Source: Trissonchulus latispiculum (Eukaryota; Nematoda; Enoplea; Enoplida; Ironidae). From it: 64,000 nt of DNA. Shown in pieces: positions 31,622-43,464 of this stretch (positions are counted from its first letter, which is position 1; every line of letters begins with the position of its first letter). The notes under the pieces were generated by a model. That model was not told the DNA's origin. It worked only from the letters and a program-made list of their open reading frames with translations, and ran no database searches. The translations under genes and the position numbers were made by a program. The stretch is from the NCBI GenBank assembly GCA_030248195.1, contig JASAND010008444.1:1-64000 (forward strand), written 5' to 3'.

Positions 31622-32160
31622 ATACACATGGTCCGTAACATATATGTATTTTTTGATGTATAATTTAGGAGATTTTTTTGACGCACGCAAAAATTACAAC
31701 TTTTTAAATTTCCTATGTTTAACACATGAAATCTCAACTTTGTGGTGAAATTACTCGACAACCGTAAAAGCTACGACTTTAATTTTAAAAACTCGTTAAA
31801 ATATACCATTTGAACAATAAAATATGTGAAAATCAGCGAGATCGGAGAAAGTCGAAAAAATGACTCAAAAATGGAACCCACGTAACTGATTTGTCCCGTT
31901 CATTACCCCAGTGAAATTATAGATATGCATTATACAGCGCAGTAAAAATATTTCAGCTAACTCATCCCAATCTTACGTAATTCTGGTTCCAAAATTTTCA
32001 TTATGTAGATCTTCAAAACTACACCCTACTTTAACCAATTTTGCTAACTAACCACTTAACCGATTAAATTCATTCGATGCCGCAGTAAATTTTGACATAT
32101 GCTTTATACGTAGACACACAAATATTTCTTCTAGCGTGCGTTCAATAATGGTAATATAAT
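31622..32160. other. AT-rich spacer, no gene seen
   Basis: No repeat or exon recognised. Confidence 0.35.
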
Positions 32161-32348
32161 GATTATTTCAGAGCCTCCCTGCTTGAAGTGAACAGCCTCA
32201 GCTAATAATGTTACATCTATGATTATTTAAGGCCTCTAGTTGCTATGGAGAGCTAGCTAACCTATGAGTATTTCAGAGCCTCAAACCTCTACACCCATGA
32301 GATTATTTCAGAGCCTCCCAGCTTTTACCTCTAGGAGATTATTTGAGA
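32161..32348 (+). repeat. Irregular tandem repeat GATTATTTCAGAGCCTCC
   Basis: Five imperfect units (near 32161, 32220, 32265, 32301, 32336) share GA.TATTT.AGAGCCTC. Spacing varies from about 35 to 60 bp. The plus frame through it continues to 32566 without a recognised domain. Confidence 0.6.
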
Positions 32349-33163
32349 GCCTCCTAAAGTTGAGGAAATATACGTTTGATAGAAGTTTGCACCACATGAC
32401 ACGGTCGGTGTTAGAGATAGGCATAAGACATAAGTTAGACATAAGCCCAGGAAACAAGCTAGAGACAAGTGGATTGTTGCATAAGAAATTTTCGGTTGGG
32501 TACCATGGAATAGTGAGGGCGATTTTTGATATCTGGGTGGGATCGTTCAGGCGGCCGAAACATTAAATAAAGTAAAGTAGTCAAAAATAGGCCGAAATAT
32601 GCGGTTTGGGACCATTTAGTGGGACGCTTATAAGGGCTGTAGGGTCTCTGAACACGATGAGCATAGTCGCAGCGCGGTGCGCTGCTGCTATCATGCTGCA
32701 CTCTTATGCAGCAACCATAGATCGCTGTCTGTAGACATAATGTAATCGGTAAAAAGGCATAAAACGCAATATCTACTTCTAAAAACTCGTTGCCACAACA
32801 GCCAGGCTTAATATAATATATCCGTCAAGCATGCCAAACTTAGTAATGGACCAACATTGCTAGGAAATTAAGATTACTGGTCTACAAAAATTCTCAGTTT
32901 CTTCTGTAATTTTGTATAATTTAATCGTCTTTTGTGTTAACTCGCAATGATAAAATACACTTTTTGCAAGATTAACCTTCATGAAATCGAGTTTTATTTA
33001 TGATGGGTGGCAAAATTTTGACAGCATTCCTCTACAGGGGCAGGTCATATGGCGTTTTTCAGCAGAAGAAGGTCTATTGAGAGGCTTATGTATCAGTTCA
33101 AATGAGTAAACAGTTATGTAGTTGTTATTTTTGCTTAATTAAAGAAATCGAAACTGCAGGGAA
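32349..33163. other. Spacer, no gene seen
   Basis: Mixed composition; the frame ending at 32566 has no recognised motif. No splice-bounded exon identified. Confidence 0.35.
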
Positions 33164-33567
33164 CTGGCATTTTTTTAGGGTTTTGAAAGTGGGGGGGCTT
33201 TGCCCCCCCCCTAGGGAGGGGGAAGTGGGGGGCTTCCGAAAAGTGGGGGGGGGCGAGTCCAAGGTATAAAATACCAAAATGTTTAGCGAAAAATTAGCAT
33301 TTTTAGGTAAAAACACAAAAAAATCGCTGTTTTTAAGCTTAAAATTAACTTATAAGTCCATAAATTAGCTAAAAATTGAGAAAATTGTTGAAAATTTGAC
33401 CTCAAAAACCAAATTTTTCGATACTTTTGGGCGACCCCCAAAAAAGTGGTGGGTGGGGCTTGCCGAAAAGTGGGGGATGAAAGTGGGGGGGGTCTGCCAA
33501 AATTGGGGGGGTTTCGAAAAGTGGGGGGGGGGCCCCCCACCCCCCCCCCCCACTAAAAAAATGCCAG
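33164..33567 (+). mobile_element. Repeat family R5, copy 2, complete TIRs
   Basis: CTGGCATTTTTTTAG at 33164 and its reverse complement CTAAAAAAATGCCAG ending at 33567. Interior as in 9105-9413 (TTATAAGTCCATAAATTAGC, TTTGACCTCAAAAACC) with strong G runs on both flanks. No transposase. Confidence 0.7.
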
Positions 33568-34080
33568 GGGAAAGGCACACCGCTGCTTCTCTCCCTCTGG
33601 TGGGAAAAGTGTACAGGAAAAAGGATGGTCATTACTTATCACTAATCAACTAATCACTTTTATGCAAAGGGCCCCTGACTATACCAGCCAAAATCAAGCG
33701 CAACTCATTTCTGTCTACGTGTGCGTATTCTGTGCAAATAGCAAGTCACGCTAGCGTATTTTGTAACATTTTAGAAATGACACTTAACTGATTGGTCGAA
33801 CAGGGTACGTATATATTGTTTTACAGGCGCCCCCCCCCCAAATTTCCCTTTTATGATAAGAGCCTACGAGATAGCAGTTGGAGAATCATGTCCCGGATAA
33901 TTGGCCTCGATGAGACCTTCAAACAGACAAAGACACCGCCCAACCCCGTCCAAAGCATGACTGTTTTCGTTGTTATCCTATAAAGCTGCAATGAATGAGA
34001 AGAACTACATATATCGAATTAATAAATAAACAACGTCAATCACATACCCAAATTGAAATTTCCGAATATTCCATATCCAT
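33568..34080. other. Spacer, no gene seen
   Basis: Contains one C run at 33828-33840. No exon recognised. Confidence 0.35.
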
Positions 34081-34209
34081 ATACCAAGGCTAGTTCAGGG
34101 AATACACAAGTACAGATTTGTGTATACCAAGGCTAGTTCAGGGAATACACAAGTACAGATTTCAGTATACCAAGGCTAGTTCAGGGAATACACAAGTATA
34201 TATTTGTTG
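34081..34209 (+). repeat. 43-bp tandem repeat, three units
   Basis: Units start at 34081, 34124 and 34167 with ATACCAAGGCTAGTTCAG and are nearly identical for their first 32 bases; the last ten bases vary. Confidence 0.85.
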
Positions 34210-34399
34210 CAATGTACGTCAGGTTAGATAAGCTCAAATAACCAAATACAATTTGAGCTAATACAAGAAAAGTACATGCAGCAAAGGAATTTATGTACCT
34301 GAAATGCACAAGAAAACTAATGTATACGAAGTAGAATAAACAGTAAAAGCAAGTGCGACATCTAGTGACTATGACAAGTATATATCCCCCAACTATAGG

Positions 34400-34590
34400 C
34401 TTTTCTAAAATTTTGCCTGAAAATCGCTTTAAAACCATGTAAAAGCGCCTAAAACTATCAAAACAATCATTGTTTTGTCAAAAAAGCGTTAAAATACAGA
34501 CAATTTCGCATTTTAGGCCATTTTTCTGGATTTTCAGAGTCTGAGGTCCCAATTTCGGGGGGGGGGCCTCGGGAGGGATCATAGGTGTAC
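34400..34590 (+). repeat. Repeat family R1, partial copy
   Basis: CGCTTTAAAACCATGTAAAA, AAAGCGTTAAAATACAG, TTTTAGGCCATTTTTCTGG and CTGAGGTCCCAATTTCGGGG follow the right half of R1. It ends at the CATAGGTGTA edge (34580). Confidence 0.65.
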
Positions 34591-34599
34591 CAGGCTACA

Positions 34600-35545
34600 G
34601 CTTGCCCCTTGTGAGACCCCCACGGGGAAGCCCCCAGCCCCCCAAGCCGAGCTCAGACCCCCCATCCTAAAATTGGGTTCAAACCAAGTAAAAAATGCAA
34701 AAATTTTAAAAGTTTTTCGCAATTTCTGAAACTTTTTGAAAAAATCGAAAGAATGGCTATAAATCAGCTATATATAAACAGCTACAAATGGTTATTTATA
34801 GCTTTTAAAAGGTAATATGCGCAACTATAAACTACAATTTGGGCTAAATTTGCATATCTTAGAAAGAGTTTCCAGGGCCAAATTTGGACCTCTACTCTAC
34901 TCCTCCAACCCCGGCACTCCGGCAGGTAATCAACCTTATGATGGGCAAATTTAAACTCTAAAATTTGGAGAGACTTGGGGTGGTGAAAAATGGCAAAAAT
35001 GCAAAATTTTCTGTAATGTAGACCTTTTCTTCAAAAATTCTGGGGGGGGTAAAGTTGGTCAAAATTTTGGGGGATACCCCAACCCCCTACCCCAAAGGAA
35101 ACTATGCTAAACCCCCGTCTTGCTCCTATGCCTACCTCCTGCATATGTAGGTAACGGGGATTTGGGTTGGGGGGCCTACCCCGGAATTTTGGGGGGGCCC
35201 CCTTTTCAGACCCCGCCACGACCCCCCCCCCCAAACTTCCCCCAAAACATTTTTCTATTTTTATGCCAAAAAAACGAATTTTCAGCCACTGCTAATGGCA
35301 AAAAATAACCAGGAAGTAATTTTGACATTAGACAGGGGTTTTAAACCATAGGTGTGTTACGGGGGGGACCCCCACCAAAATGACAAATTTTGGCGACCCC
35401 CCAGAATTTCAGATTTTCGCTACCCCCCCAGATTTTTTGCCAAAAAGTGGCCAAAATGGCATAAAATCGAAAATTTAGGGGGGTCCCCCCACCCTCTGTT
35501 GGAACCCCCCCAGATTTTTAGCGTATATGTGAACTATCAATATAC
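34600..35545. repeat. G/C-run repeat fragments (R1/R2 relatives)
   Basis: Includes GTAAAGTTGGTCAAAATTTT near 35049 (R1 edge), a partial R2 copy at 35225-35350 (TTTCTATTTTTATGCC, ATTTTCAGCCACTGCTAATGG, ACATTAGACAGGGG) and CCCCAGATTTTTTGCCAAAA blocks like those at 14020-14060. Non-coding. Confidence 0.55.
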
Positions 35546-35847
35546 TGAAAATCTCAAATGATTTCATAAAGGATTGAAGGAGCTATTTAAATTTAAAGCT
35601 TTTAATAAATTTCCTATTATGTAGACAGCAAGCCAGTCCCCGCAGCGTCGTAGATCAGCTCATCTGATGCAACACATGATAAAGAACAAATTTGCCAAAT
35701 TTCAAGCCGATTCATTACGTATTTAGTTCACAGCATCTGTTCAAAGTCCACCCCGGTAGTGGTACTACCACCTTAACAAAAACTTTGCTACCACACTAAC
35801 CAGAAAATCAAAGCCCTCGGGACTCACACACAGTTTGCCCCTATTAG

Positions 35848-36800
35848 TAGTGATGTTTCAGCACCTGAAACTGAAACTGAAAATATTTTCAGTCAGTACA
35901 TATTTCAGTTTCAGCACCTAAAACTGAAACTGAAACTGAAAATAGGAGAGCTCCACGCCTGAAACTGAAACTGGAAATGCAAAAAATCGACGACTGAAAC
36001 TAAAACTGAAACTGAAACTGAAATTATTTTGATTTGCCGCCTGAAACTGAAACTGAAATTCTGAACAAAACAGGCCTGGAACTGAAACTGAAATAATTTC
36101 AGTCGACCACTGAATCTGAAAATAATTTCAGCTCTTGCTTAGCCTGAAAGTATCAATCGATTTAGGTCTACGCTTAGACTGAAAATAGTAATTTCAGACA
36201 ACGCTTAGCCTGAAACTTGCAATTTCAGACTACGCTTAGCCTGAAAATACCATTTTCAGATGATGTGTTATCTGAAATTATATATTATCAGCTCGAACAT
36301 ATGCATTTAAAACATTGCAAGCAATGCTGTGCAGTTGTACTGTATGTATCACAAAATGAATTTATACTTTCTAGTATATTTATGTACATTAATGTACCTA
36401 GATACATTCCATTCTCGCAAAACTGATCATAGCAGTCACAAATTTTACAGATGTTTTATTTATACATTCAACTAAAGTGTCACTGTTGACTAACCAAGTT
36501 TTACTGAAGTGTTACTGATTATCCCGCAACCTACCAAAAATAATGTGTTTTAAGACGTTCCATAAGGCTTAAAGTTAAAATTTTTGTACTGAAAATGTAG
36601 AAATAAAATTTTAGTCTAGGCCCGAAACTGAAACTGAAACTGAAAATAATTTGACTGAGGCCTGAAACTGAAACTGAATCTGAATCTGAAATTCCGACGA
36701 GCAACTGCCTGAAACTGAAACTGAAATTCCTCAATTCGCAGGCCTGAAACTGAGTCTGAAACTGAAACTGAAATTAAATGGGCCGCCTGAAACATCACTA
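35848..36800. mobile_element. hAT-type MITE filled with CTGAAA hexamers
   Basis: Ends TAGTGATGTTTCAG and the exact reverse complement CTGAAACATCACTA. A perfect 8-bp target duplication, CCTATTAG, flanks it at 35840-35847 and 36801-36808. Termini TAG-N-GATG with 8-bp duplications are diagnostic of the hAT superfamily. Both sides of the interior are degenerate CTGAAA arrays; the centre (about 36290-36600) is AT-rich. No transposase, so movement would need one in trans. The SVSV/FQFQ-type minus-strand frames are the array read in translation. Confidence 0.88.
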
Positions 36801-36808
36801 CCTATTAG

Positions 36809-38119
36809 AGCCTAATATTTGGTAAAAACCTGGGATAGGCTAGGGCTGTCAATTTTATTAGATCGAAAACGTCGCACGGTCACATTGCAATTTTTTGCCA
36901 AATGTCAAACTTTAAGCTGTTGTAGGTGAAGAAGGAAGCAACGCTCGAAATCCAAAATACTTTTAATATTTATCACTAGCAACAGTTAACATCTATGGCT
37001 GAAACTATCAGAATTGGTCAAACCGTTAATCCACCACAGCTGAAAAAACCTTTTTGAAAAATCCCATTTTTAGCATTTTTGTATTTTGGCTTCCTGCCAA
37101 AAACAGTGTATGTGAGATGCATTGTTGCCCACCCTAGACTTTTTTACCTTGATATGTTGAACGTTGGGGGGGAAGTAGCTCTCTCCAACGATGTCGTGCC
37201 AACCCGTAGTAGCCTAAACTTTTGCCCCGACTTTGTCCGATTGGCCTACTCTTTGGCGAAGTTATAGAGCATGGATGTGGTCAAAAAATACTGGGTCGTT
37301 GGTTGTTAGCTGCCTTCCAGCCATGTGCAGTCGTCGGGTTTATGTGCCCGACCCCCCTTTTCACAACTACCAACGTAATTAATTAAAAATCTCTACTGGC
37401 TGCAAGACCCTAGCTTCAAGGTTGCCATTTGCCTATATGATTTGGCACATGTGCCCCTATATGCAGAAAATACTAGACGTCTCTAATCTTATCTGCATCT
37501 AAGGGAATTCCTCTTCAAACTTGAAGTTTCGTCAAAAATTCAAAAATTTTTGGCTAATGAAAGGAAAAATTTTTTTACTGGTTTTACAGCTATAAGGCTG
37601 TAATTTGGCATAAAAGGAGGCACTATAGGAGTACTCATTTGTGCCAAAAGGCAAGAAATTCTGCCGCGTGAAAATTTTTTATGTCAACTTTAATCTTCAA
37701 AAATTGCCAAAATCGCCTTTTTTGGGCAATGGTACATGGCAATGGCAATGGTATCATTCGTTTCTCCACTCGACCCGCAGTTGGACTATTTAACCCACCG
37801 TTGTCTAAACCTGTCCACAGTTAGGCTTGCTTCCATATCTCTCTAGTCTGCCCATAGTTGCCCTGTTAGAGTACATAGACCACATTAGTTTTAAGGTTGT
37901 CCACAGTTGGGCTTGTTCCTTTTTATCTCTCTAGTCGGTCCACAGTTGCCCACATTGTGGGCTGCAGTTCAACTCTTATTTTCCTTACTACTTGCGTTAT
38001 AGATACCCTTAACAGAGTTTGTGAAGATTTTAGTTTTGTATGAAGCAGCGGCACTGCAGAGGCAAACAAGTATTCGAAAGATTGGTAGGCGTCGTAATGT
38101 GAGAGCTCATAGCTATGAT
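36809..38119. other. Spacer with an 86-bp duplication
   Basis: TGTCCACAGTT.GGCTTG...TATCTCTCTAGTC...CACAGTTGCC occurs at about 37812 and again 86 bp later at about 37898. No supported gene. Confidence 0.4.
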
Positions 38120-38185
38120 GGCTTTTTGGTATAATGGTAGCGCAGCACGCAAAACTGAGAAGATGAACATTGGTTCAATCCACGT
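38120..38185 (+). repeat. tRNA-like SINE candidate
   Basis: TGGTATAATGGTAGCGCAG resembles a tRNA A box/D arm, and GGTTCAATCC at 38172 is a near-consensus B box. The acceptor ends do not pair, so a tRNA-derived SINE head is more likely than a functional tRNA. Confidence 0.4.
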
Positions 38186-41100
38186 TTAGACTAAACTTTA
38201 CCTTCAGATTTTATTGCCCCTGCAATATGTACCCTCTTTCTTATGAGTCCAATTTCAATGGAACTTGGTGCCTAACGCCTCTCACGCTACTCTTGGTTGC
38301 GACAGCGTTTGTTTGAAGTGCTTTCAGCTGTACAAGTATTAGAATTGAGCACGTAAATGTTGTAAACATAATCTTAACTTCTTTTTCTATATCAAATACC
38401 AGCGGGGAACATCTGGGATCATACGCGCAGTCCATCTCCCGAAGGTCCTCGAAGCCGTTCCAATGGCATGGGGTCAGGCAAGAATTGGATAAAACTCTAA
38501 ATTGTATGAGTATCGATAATGCTATTTCAAACGAATCTGGTTTTTGTTTTTCCTAACTTGTTAAACAAAATAGTATTTCCCAAGTCAACCGAGCACGTAA
38601 TTTACTGACATAAAGTCACTGCCTTCAATATAAGATGAAATAAGAAGTATAGAAGAAGGAGGAAAAAAGAAAGGTAATAAATAATTTGACGAAAAATTTC
38701 TTGGTTGCAAGAAATTTTTAGCCAAAAATTCCATATTGCCATTGTATTATCCTGCTATTTTAAGCAGCCAAAAAGTGAAAAATGATATATAAATTTTAAT
38801 TTGTCGAAACTGAAAAAACATCGATTATAACTAATTTGTGCCATCAACGGAGTAGAGTGTCTTGAAAATACCTTTTACAAAAATTTTCTTTCGTAAAATG
38901 AGTCGAAATAGTAAGGAATTAAAAATATTATCTTGATACATAGTTGCTCATAAACAATCACCAGTCTACAACTAATACGATCACATATTTGTATTGTAGA
39001 AGCTAGTATCTAATTCAACTGGAAAACTTGAACTGTGGCAGCGGGACAAATTTGCAATTTGATATTTTATTTGTATCTGCTCGTAGTCTTTGGGTGGTCG
39101 TCAACCGAGCAGGACTCGAGTGAATTACTATTCTTAGAATAAAAATAAGAATTGTACAAATCGTTTTAGTTTTAAAGCAGTTCTAAGCAGACCAGTTCAA
39201 TTGTCCAGCAAAGACTACTAATGAATAACCGCCTAAATAATTTTTCCAATTTCTGGAGTAACCTTAAAACGGCTTAGATTCTTCAAACTATTCGCTGGTT
39301 TGCACTAAGTCAGATAAAGACTGATAGGTAAGTCAAAAATTGTTCCAACCTGCCTTCCCCAATTTTACAATTCGCCATTTACCATATCGGGTAGGAATCC
39401 ACTTATTGAACAGGTTCAAAACAGTACTGGCCCAACTAAGCAATTAAATACAGTAAGTATTATCTAAGATAAATGCAAGACACTATCATAGATGTCACCT
39501 AAGCGACTAATGGCTGACAAAAGAGACACAAAAAGCGCAAAAAACTACAACAAAAACAGTTCATCAGGACAGACTGATCACAAAAATCCACAAAAAACAG
39601 GCACAGACAGACAAATAGACAGAAAAAATATAAGAAGCTAAAACAAAAACTAAATGACCTTTGTAAAAAGCAATGCCCAAAGGAAATAAAAAATATAATA
39701 TAGTGTAACAGTAAAGAAAAATAGTACAAACAAAGAAGAAACCTCTGCAATAAGTTAAATTGCGAAAATTAGCAAGGTAACGCTTTGGTCATAAGGATTT
39801 GACATTAATACATCGTAATAGGAGATTTGGTTGTATATATACTATCACAACTTTGAAATCGCACAAACTTAAACTGATTAAATATTTAATCTCTATAGTC
39901 TTCCAAACTGCAGAATTTATCGAAAATATTTATATTGCCGAATGAGTATATAGATAATAACAAATAATGGTATAAAATAAAGAAACGACAAATATACAAA
40001 GACAATGGTATAGATTCAATGCCCATAGGAAATCGGAAATAATAGCATAAAGAAAAGTCAAAAACAAAGCAGAAATTGGGATAAGAACGAAAAATTGTTA
40101 AACAGAAATATACGGGTCATTTTATCATTAACGGTTTCAATTAAAATACAAATTTAAAATCAGATGCAAAAAACTAATCAAATGCCAAAATCCTGTTAAG
40201 AAGTGCGAGATTAAGTTGACCCAATTCAGCTTCGTTTTCAGTGACAATTAATATTAACTAACAAAAATAGTCATATGGTTAATTAATATTAAAATATCAG
40301 TTAAAAGATTAGAAAGCATAACAAATGCCAAGTTATTTGCAGTATTTTTTGCACTAACTTAACGAGCATTTCTAACAGTTTAAAGCAATGATAGCTGCAG
40401 TAGTGCACCGAGTTGAGGGCAATTGTTATACTTTATATCTGTTATGTACTATATTGCAAACATGGTATACATACATAGAATAAAAAGATAAGTACAAGTA
40501 TTAATGACAGGATCAAAGCTTCATTGTTCAATGCCGTATGGATAGAATAAAGAATACATAAAGAGAAAAACGATTAAATAATGACAAACAAAATAATACC
40601 AGTAAAGGAATAATCATGGAAGATTACGTCTAAACTTAGCCTTAATTACAGGATGTATAATTATGTATATAATTTACAAGTAACTATGTATATCTATGTA
40701 TATGTTAAACAAGACTTGGCCCGAAATCCTTGTTAGCTCTTTCCGCGTGCAGTCTGCGAAATTGTCTGGTCACAACATAAGTAGTTGCAAACCGACTAAA
40801 CTTTTGAGTCTAAGGCACTGTGTATAGTAACACATTTTTCCTTCGTTCACTTTTCATTAAAACACACACCGTTTTGTATCGAATTTATCGGAAAGGAATT
40901 GCAAGGATTTCGGGCAAATAACTGACGTTATCAGCTAAATTGGGAAAACTGTAGGCTTGCTCTAAATTCCTTGCTTTTCTAATTAGATCTCGGTTTATCT
41001 TTGTTTTCTGGGCTGATGTTACGAACGTCGAATCTCTGGTTAAGTCGTTAACCTGAGTCTGCTTGCCTATGTTTAACACATGAACTTAACTCGGGTTAGT

Positions 41101-41350
41101 GACTTAGCATTGGCTGCTGCTAAGGAAGCGAGAGCAAGTAATTAAAGACAAGACTTACTAAAGCCATACCACATGACAGTGGATCTAAGACCTCTACATT
41201 CGTGATACATTCAAACAAACAGTGCTATAAACAAGTTAATATGCAGCTAGTTGTAACGGCTAGGAGGCAAGTCAACACTAATAACGTTTTCTTTTAGAAA
41301 ATTATTAAAATTTCTTGGCCAACCCACAATATTAAATTTTTCAGTTCATT
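38186..41350. other. Long AT-rich spacer, no gene seen
   Basis: About 3.2 kb with no long frame, no repeat family seen elsewhere and no convincing exon. The short minus frames at 39499-39750 and 40885-41079 are AT-driven. It could be intergenic or a long intron. Confidence 0.4.
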
Positions 41351-41352
41351 AA

Positions 41353-41412
41353 CTTGTAATGTAATGTAATGTAATAAAATGTTGTAATGTAATGTTGTAA
41401 TGTAATGTAATT
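41353..41412 (+). repeat. TAATG pentamer microsatellite
   Basis: Repeated TAATG with two TGT interruptions; unstable simple sequence. Confidence 0.8.
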
Positions 41413-41970
41413 TTTGCGGCAATCCGCGCTTCTATCCGACTGTCGACTTGTCTGAAGAAGGTTAGCTTTGTTTGATAGAAGTCAAAATTTCATTTAAAAT
41501 CAAAATTAACAATTTTTACTCCCCTCCCCCTTTGAAAGTTTTAAAAATAACTTCGACTACTATTGAAACTTGAATTTAAAACGTTTGCAAACGATTCGTA
41601 TACGTAATAATGATTTTACGTTACAATATTAGCTGCAACATTAATACTGCCAGTATTCTAGAAACGTGTATGTCAAACACACCACAATAACATAATAATA
41701 CATAGTAGTGATAGTAGTTAAAATAATAGCTTAAGCAATGCCGTTCAAGTTAAACTTGAGAAGAAAAAGAGTAAAAGAAGCAGAAAACAAAAATAAAGAA
41801 AACCAACGCAGAAGGCTAACGAAGAAGCTAAGCCGGGATCACAGTTGGAACGCTTGCCCAGAGAGACAGAGAGAAAAAGCAGCCGTTTCAGGAAAGAGTA
41901 CAGTAGAGCAGAGTAGAGCTAAAACCGAACTGATACCGACAAAAGTCAGACTTTAGATTTTCTAACTGTA

Positions 41971-42480
41971 AGGGCCTTTTCAGGAAAGGGTAGAGTATAG
42001 TAGATTAGAGTTAAGGCCAGTTCACACTAGGCAACTTTGGAGCAACTTCGTTGCCGCAACTTCAGTTGCCATTCGAAAAAGTTGCAGCAACTTGCCCAAA
42101 CAGTTGGCGGAACTAGTTGCAGCAACAACCTATCAAATGCAGAAATTTTAGCGCGCCTGTTTTTATAGTTTGAATTAACCAATCAACTTGCTAGTTGCCG
42201 CTAGAAATCGCCCCAAGCGCGATTGCGGCAACTTGGTTGCGGCAACTTTTTTCTCAGTTGCCACTACATTCACATTGGGCAACTTTGGAGCAACTTGGTT
42301 GAAGCAACCAAGTTGCGGCAACCAAGTTGCTCCAAAGTTGCCTAGTGTGAACTGGCCTTTAAAATCAACCATTTTAACTCAGTCAACCTCCACTTGAGCT
42401 TGAGTTTCCCTCATTTAACTCTTTCATGAAAAAGATTGAGTTAATTTAAACTCTACTCTACCCTTTCTTGAGAAGGTCCT
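41971..42480. mobile_element. TIR MITE, AGGGCCTTTTCAGGAAAGGG ends
   Basis: AGGGCCTTTTCAGGAAAGGG with TAGAGT at the left; reverse complement of the right end AGGACCTTCTCAAGAAAGGG with TAGAGT. It is interrupted by the 42013-42359 element; without it, the arms would be close together. Confidence 0.6.
42013..42359. mobile_element. TIR MITE, AAGGCCAGTTCACACTAGG ends
   Basis: AAGGCCAGTTCACACTAGG and its perfect reverse complement CCTAGTGTGAACTGGCCTT. Long arms rich in GTTGC(C/A)GCAAC words. TTAA borders the left (42011-42014) and TTTAA the right side. 347 bp, non-coding; the LPQSRLGRF-type frames are array artefacts. Confidence 0.75.
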
Positions 42481-42599
42481 AACTTTAAGCTTTAAACTCT
42501 TTCTGGAAACAACGCAGAGAGAACGAGGGAGAGGGAGAGAGACATAGTGTTTATACGCAAGACTTGATGGAGTGATTCTTTGTGATAGTCTTGTGATTT

Positions 42600-42803
42600 T
42601 ATTTCCATCCTGTCCTGGCTGAGGACGATCTTAGGCTCTCATTTGAGTGACTCGACAGTGGTCGATGAGCCCAGCCGAAGTTGCCATCAGAGAATTCAAG
42701 GACTCCGTCGGCCAGAGACATCCACTCCCGCTCCCTCCGCCGCTAAGCAGAAATACTTCCCTGAAACAGAAACTGCAGACGTTCGAGCTGCTGAGCTTAA
42801 CCC
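42600..42803 (+). other. Open, GC-richer stretch, unassigned
   Basis: Two plus frames are open together (DEPSRSCHQRIQGLRRPET... and MSPAEVAIREFKDSVGQRHP...). The segment has exon-like composition but no recognisable domain or clear splice sites. It ends at the TTAAGGGGGCGC motif. Confidence 0.2.
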
Positions 42804-42833
42804 CTTAAGGGGGCGCTTGCATTATCGGGATTA
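42804..42833 (+). repeat. 30-bp exact dispersed motif beginning TTAAGGGGGCGC
   Basis: Identical over 30 bases to 29628-29657. It may mark the end of an inserted element just left of 42804. Confidence 0.45.
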
Positions 42834-43464
42834 TTGAAATATATACGAATGCAGGGGGCACACGTCAACTTTTAATATGTGGGTCATAAAATAACAGCTA
42901 CAGTATTTTTGAGAAAATGTTCTGTTTCAAAAACTCAAAATAGGAAGTAAGCTTGAAACGAGGAAATAATTCTAACTTATATCTACAAATGTGCATTTCG
43001 ATTTTGGCATTAAAATGGAGAGGTGTAATATATAACGAGATAATGACACAGATCAAACAATGGTTTTCGACTTTTATGAATTTTTTAGAAAGCCAGAATT
43101 TTTGAAAATATTTTCAATTCCCGAAACGCCCTCCCCTTCCACACCCAGCAATCGGTTAGATATAAAAGCGTCACACTCTTAGTTGTTAGGCTAGCGACAC
43201 GATCTACACATTAACGGCTGACGCCCTCTTCATACAAATTGGACTCCAGTAACCCACAAATCAGTACCTGGTCTAAACGGGAGTAAGCTCACTAGCTTGT
43301 ATACCTATGTAAGTCTTAAAACTCGAAACGGCCTACTAGCAATCACTCCACTACGAGCTTCAACACATAAACATACAAGCGAGTGAGCATAATAAGAAAA
43401 ATTTAATCATCACACTAGCTCCTAAGAGCTAAGACCCAAAAATTATGGTCACCCAACAATATAC
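42834..43464. other. 3' flank of the DMRT gene
   Basis: AT-rich; no other gene seen. On the minus strand this should contain the 3' UTR and poly(A) site of the DMRT gene, which I could not place uniquely. Confidence 0.35.

Larger units (their letters stand above)
41882..42515. mobile_element. Possible outermost TIR element of a three-level nest
   Basis: GTTTCAGGAAAGAGTACAG near 41883 resembles the reverse complement of the right side near 42490-42513 (GTTTCCAGAAAGAGTTTAAA). It encloses the element at 41971-42480, which encloses 42013-42359. The outermost pair is the weakest. Confidence 0.3.

Noticed and set aside
32161..32348. CRISPR-like spaced repeat
   Set aside because: Only five imperfect units at irregular spacing in an animal genome; a degenerate tandem repeat explains it.
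36531..36798. Ser/Val- and Phe/Gln-repeat minus-strand proteins
   Set aside because: They are the CTGAAA hexamer array of the hAT-type element read in translation.
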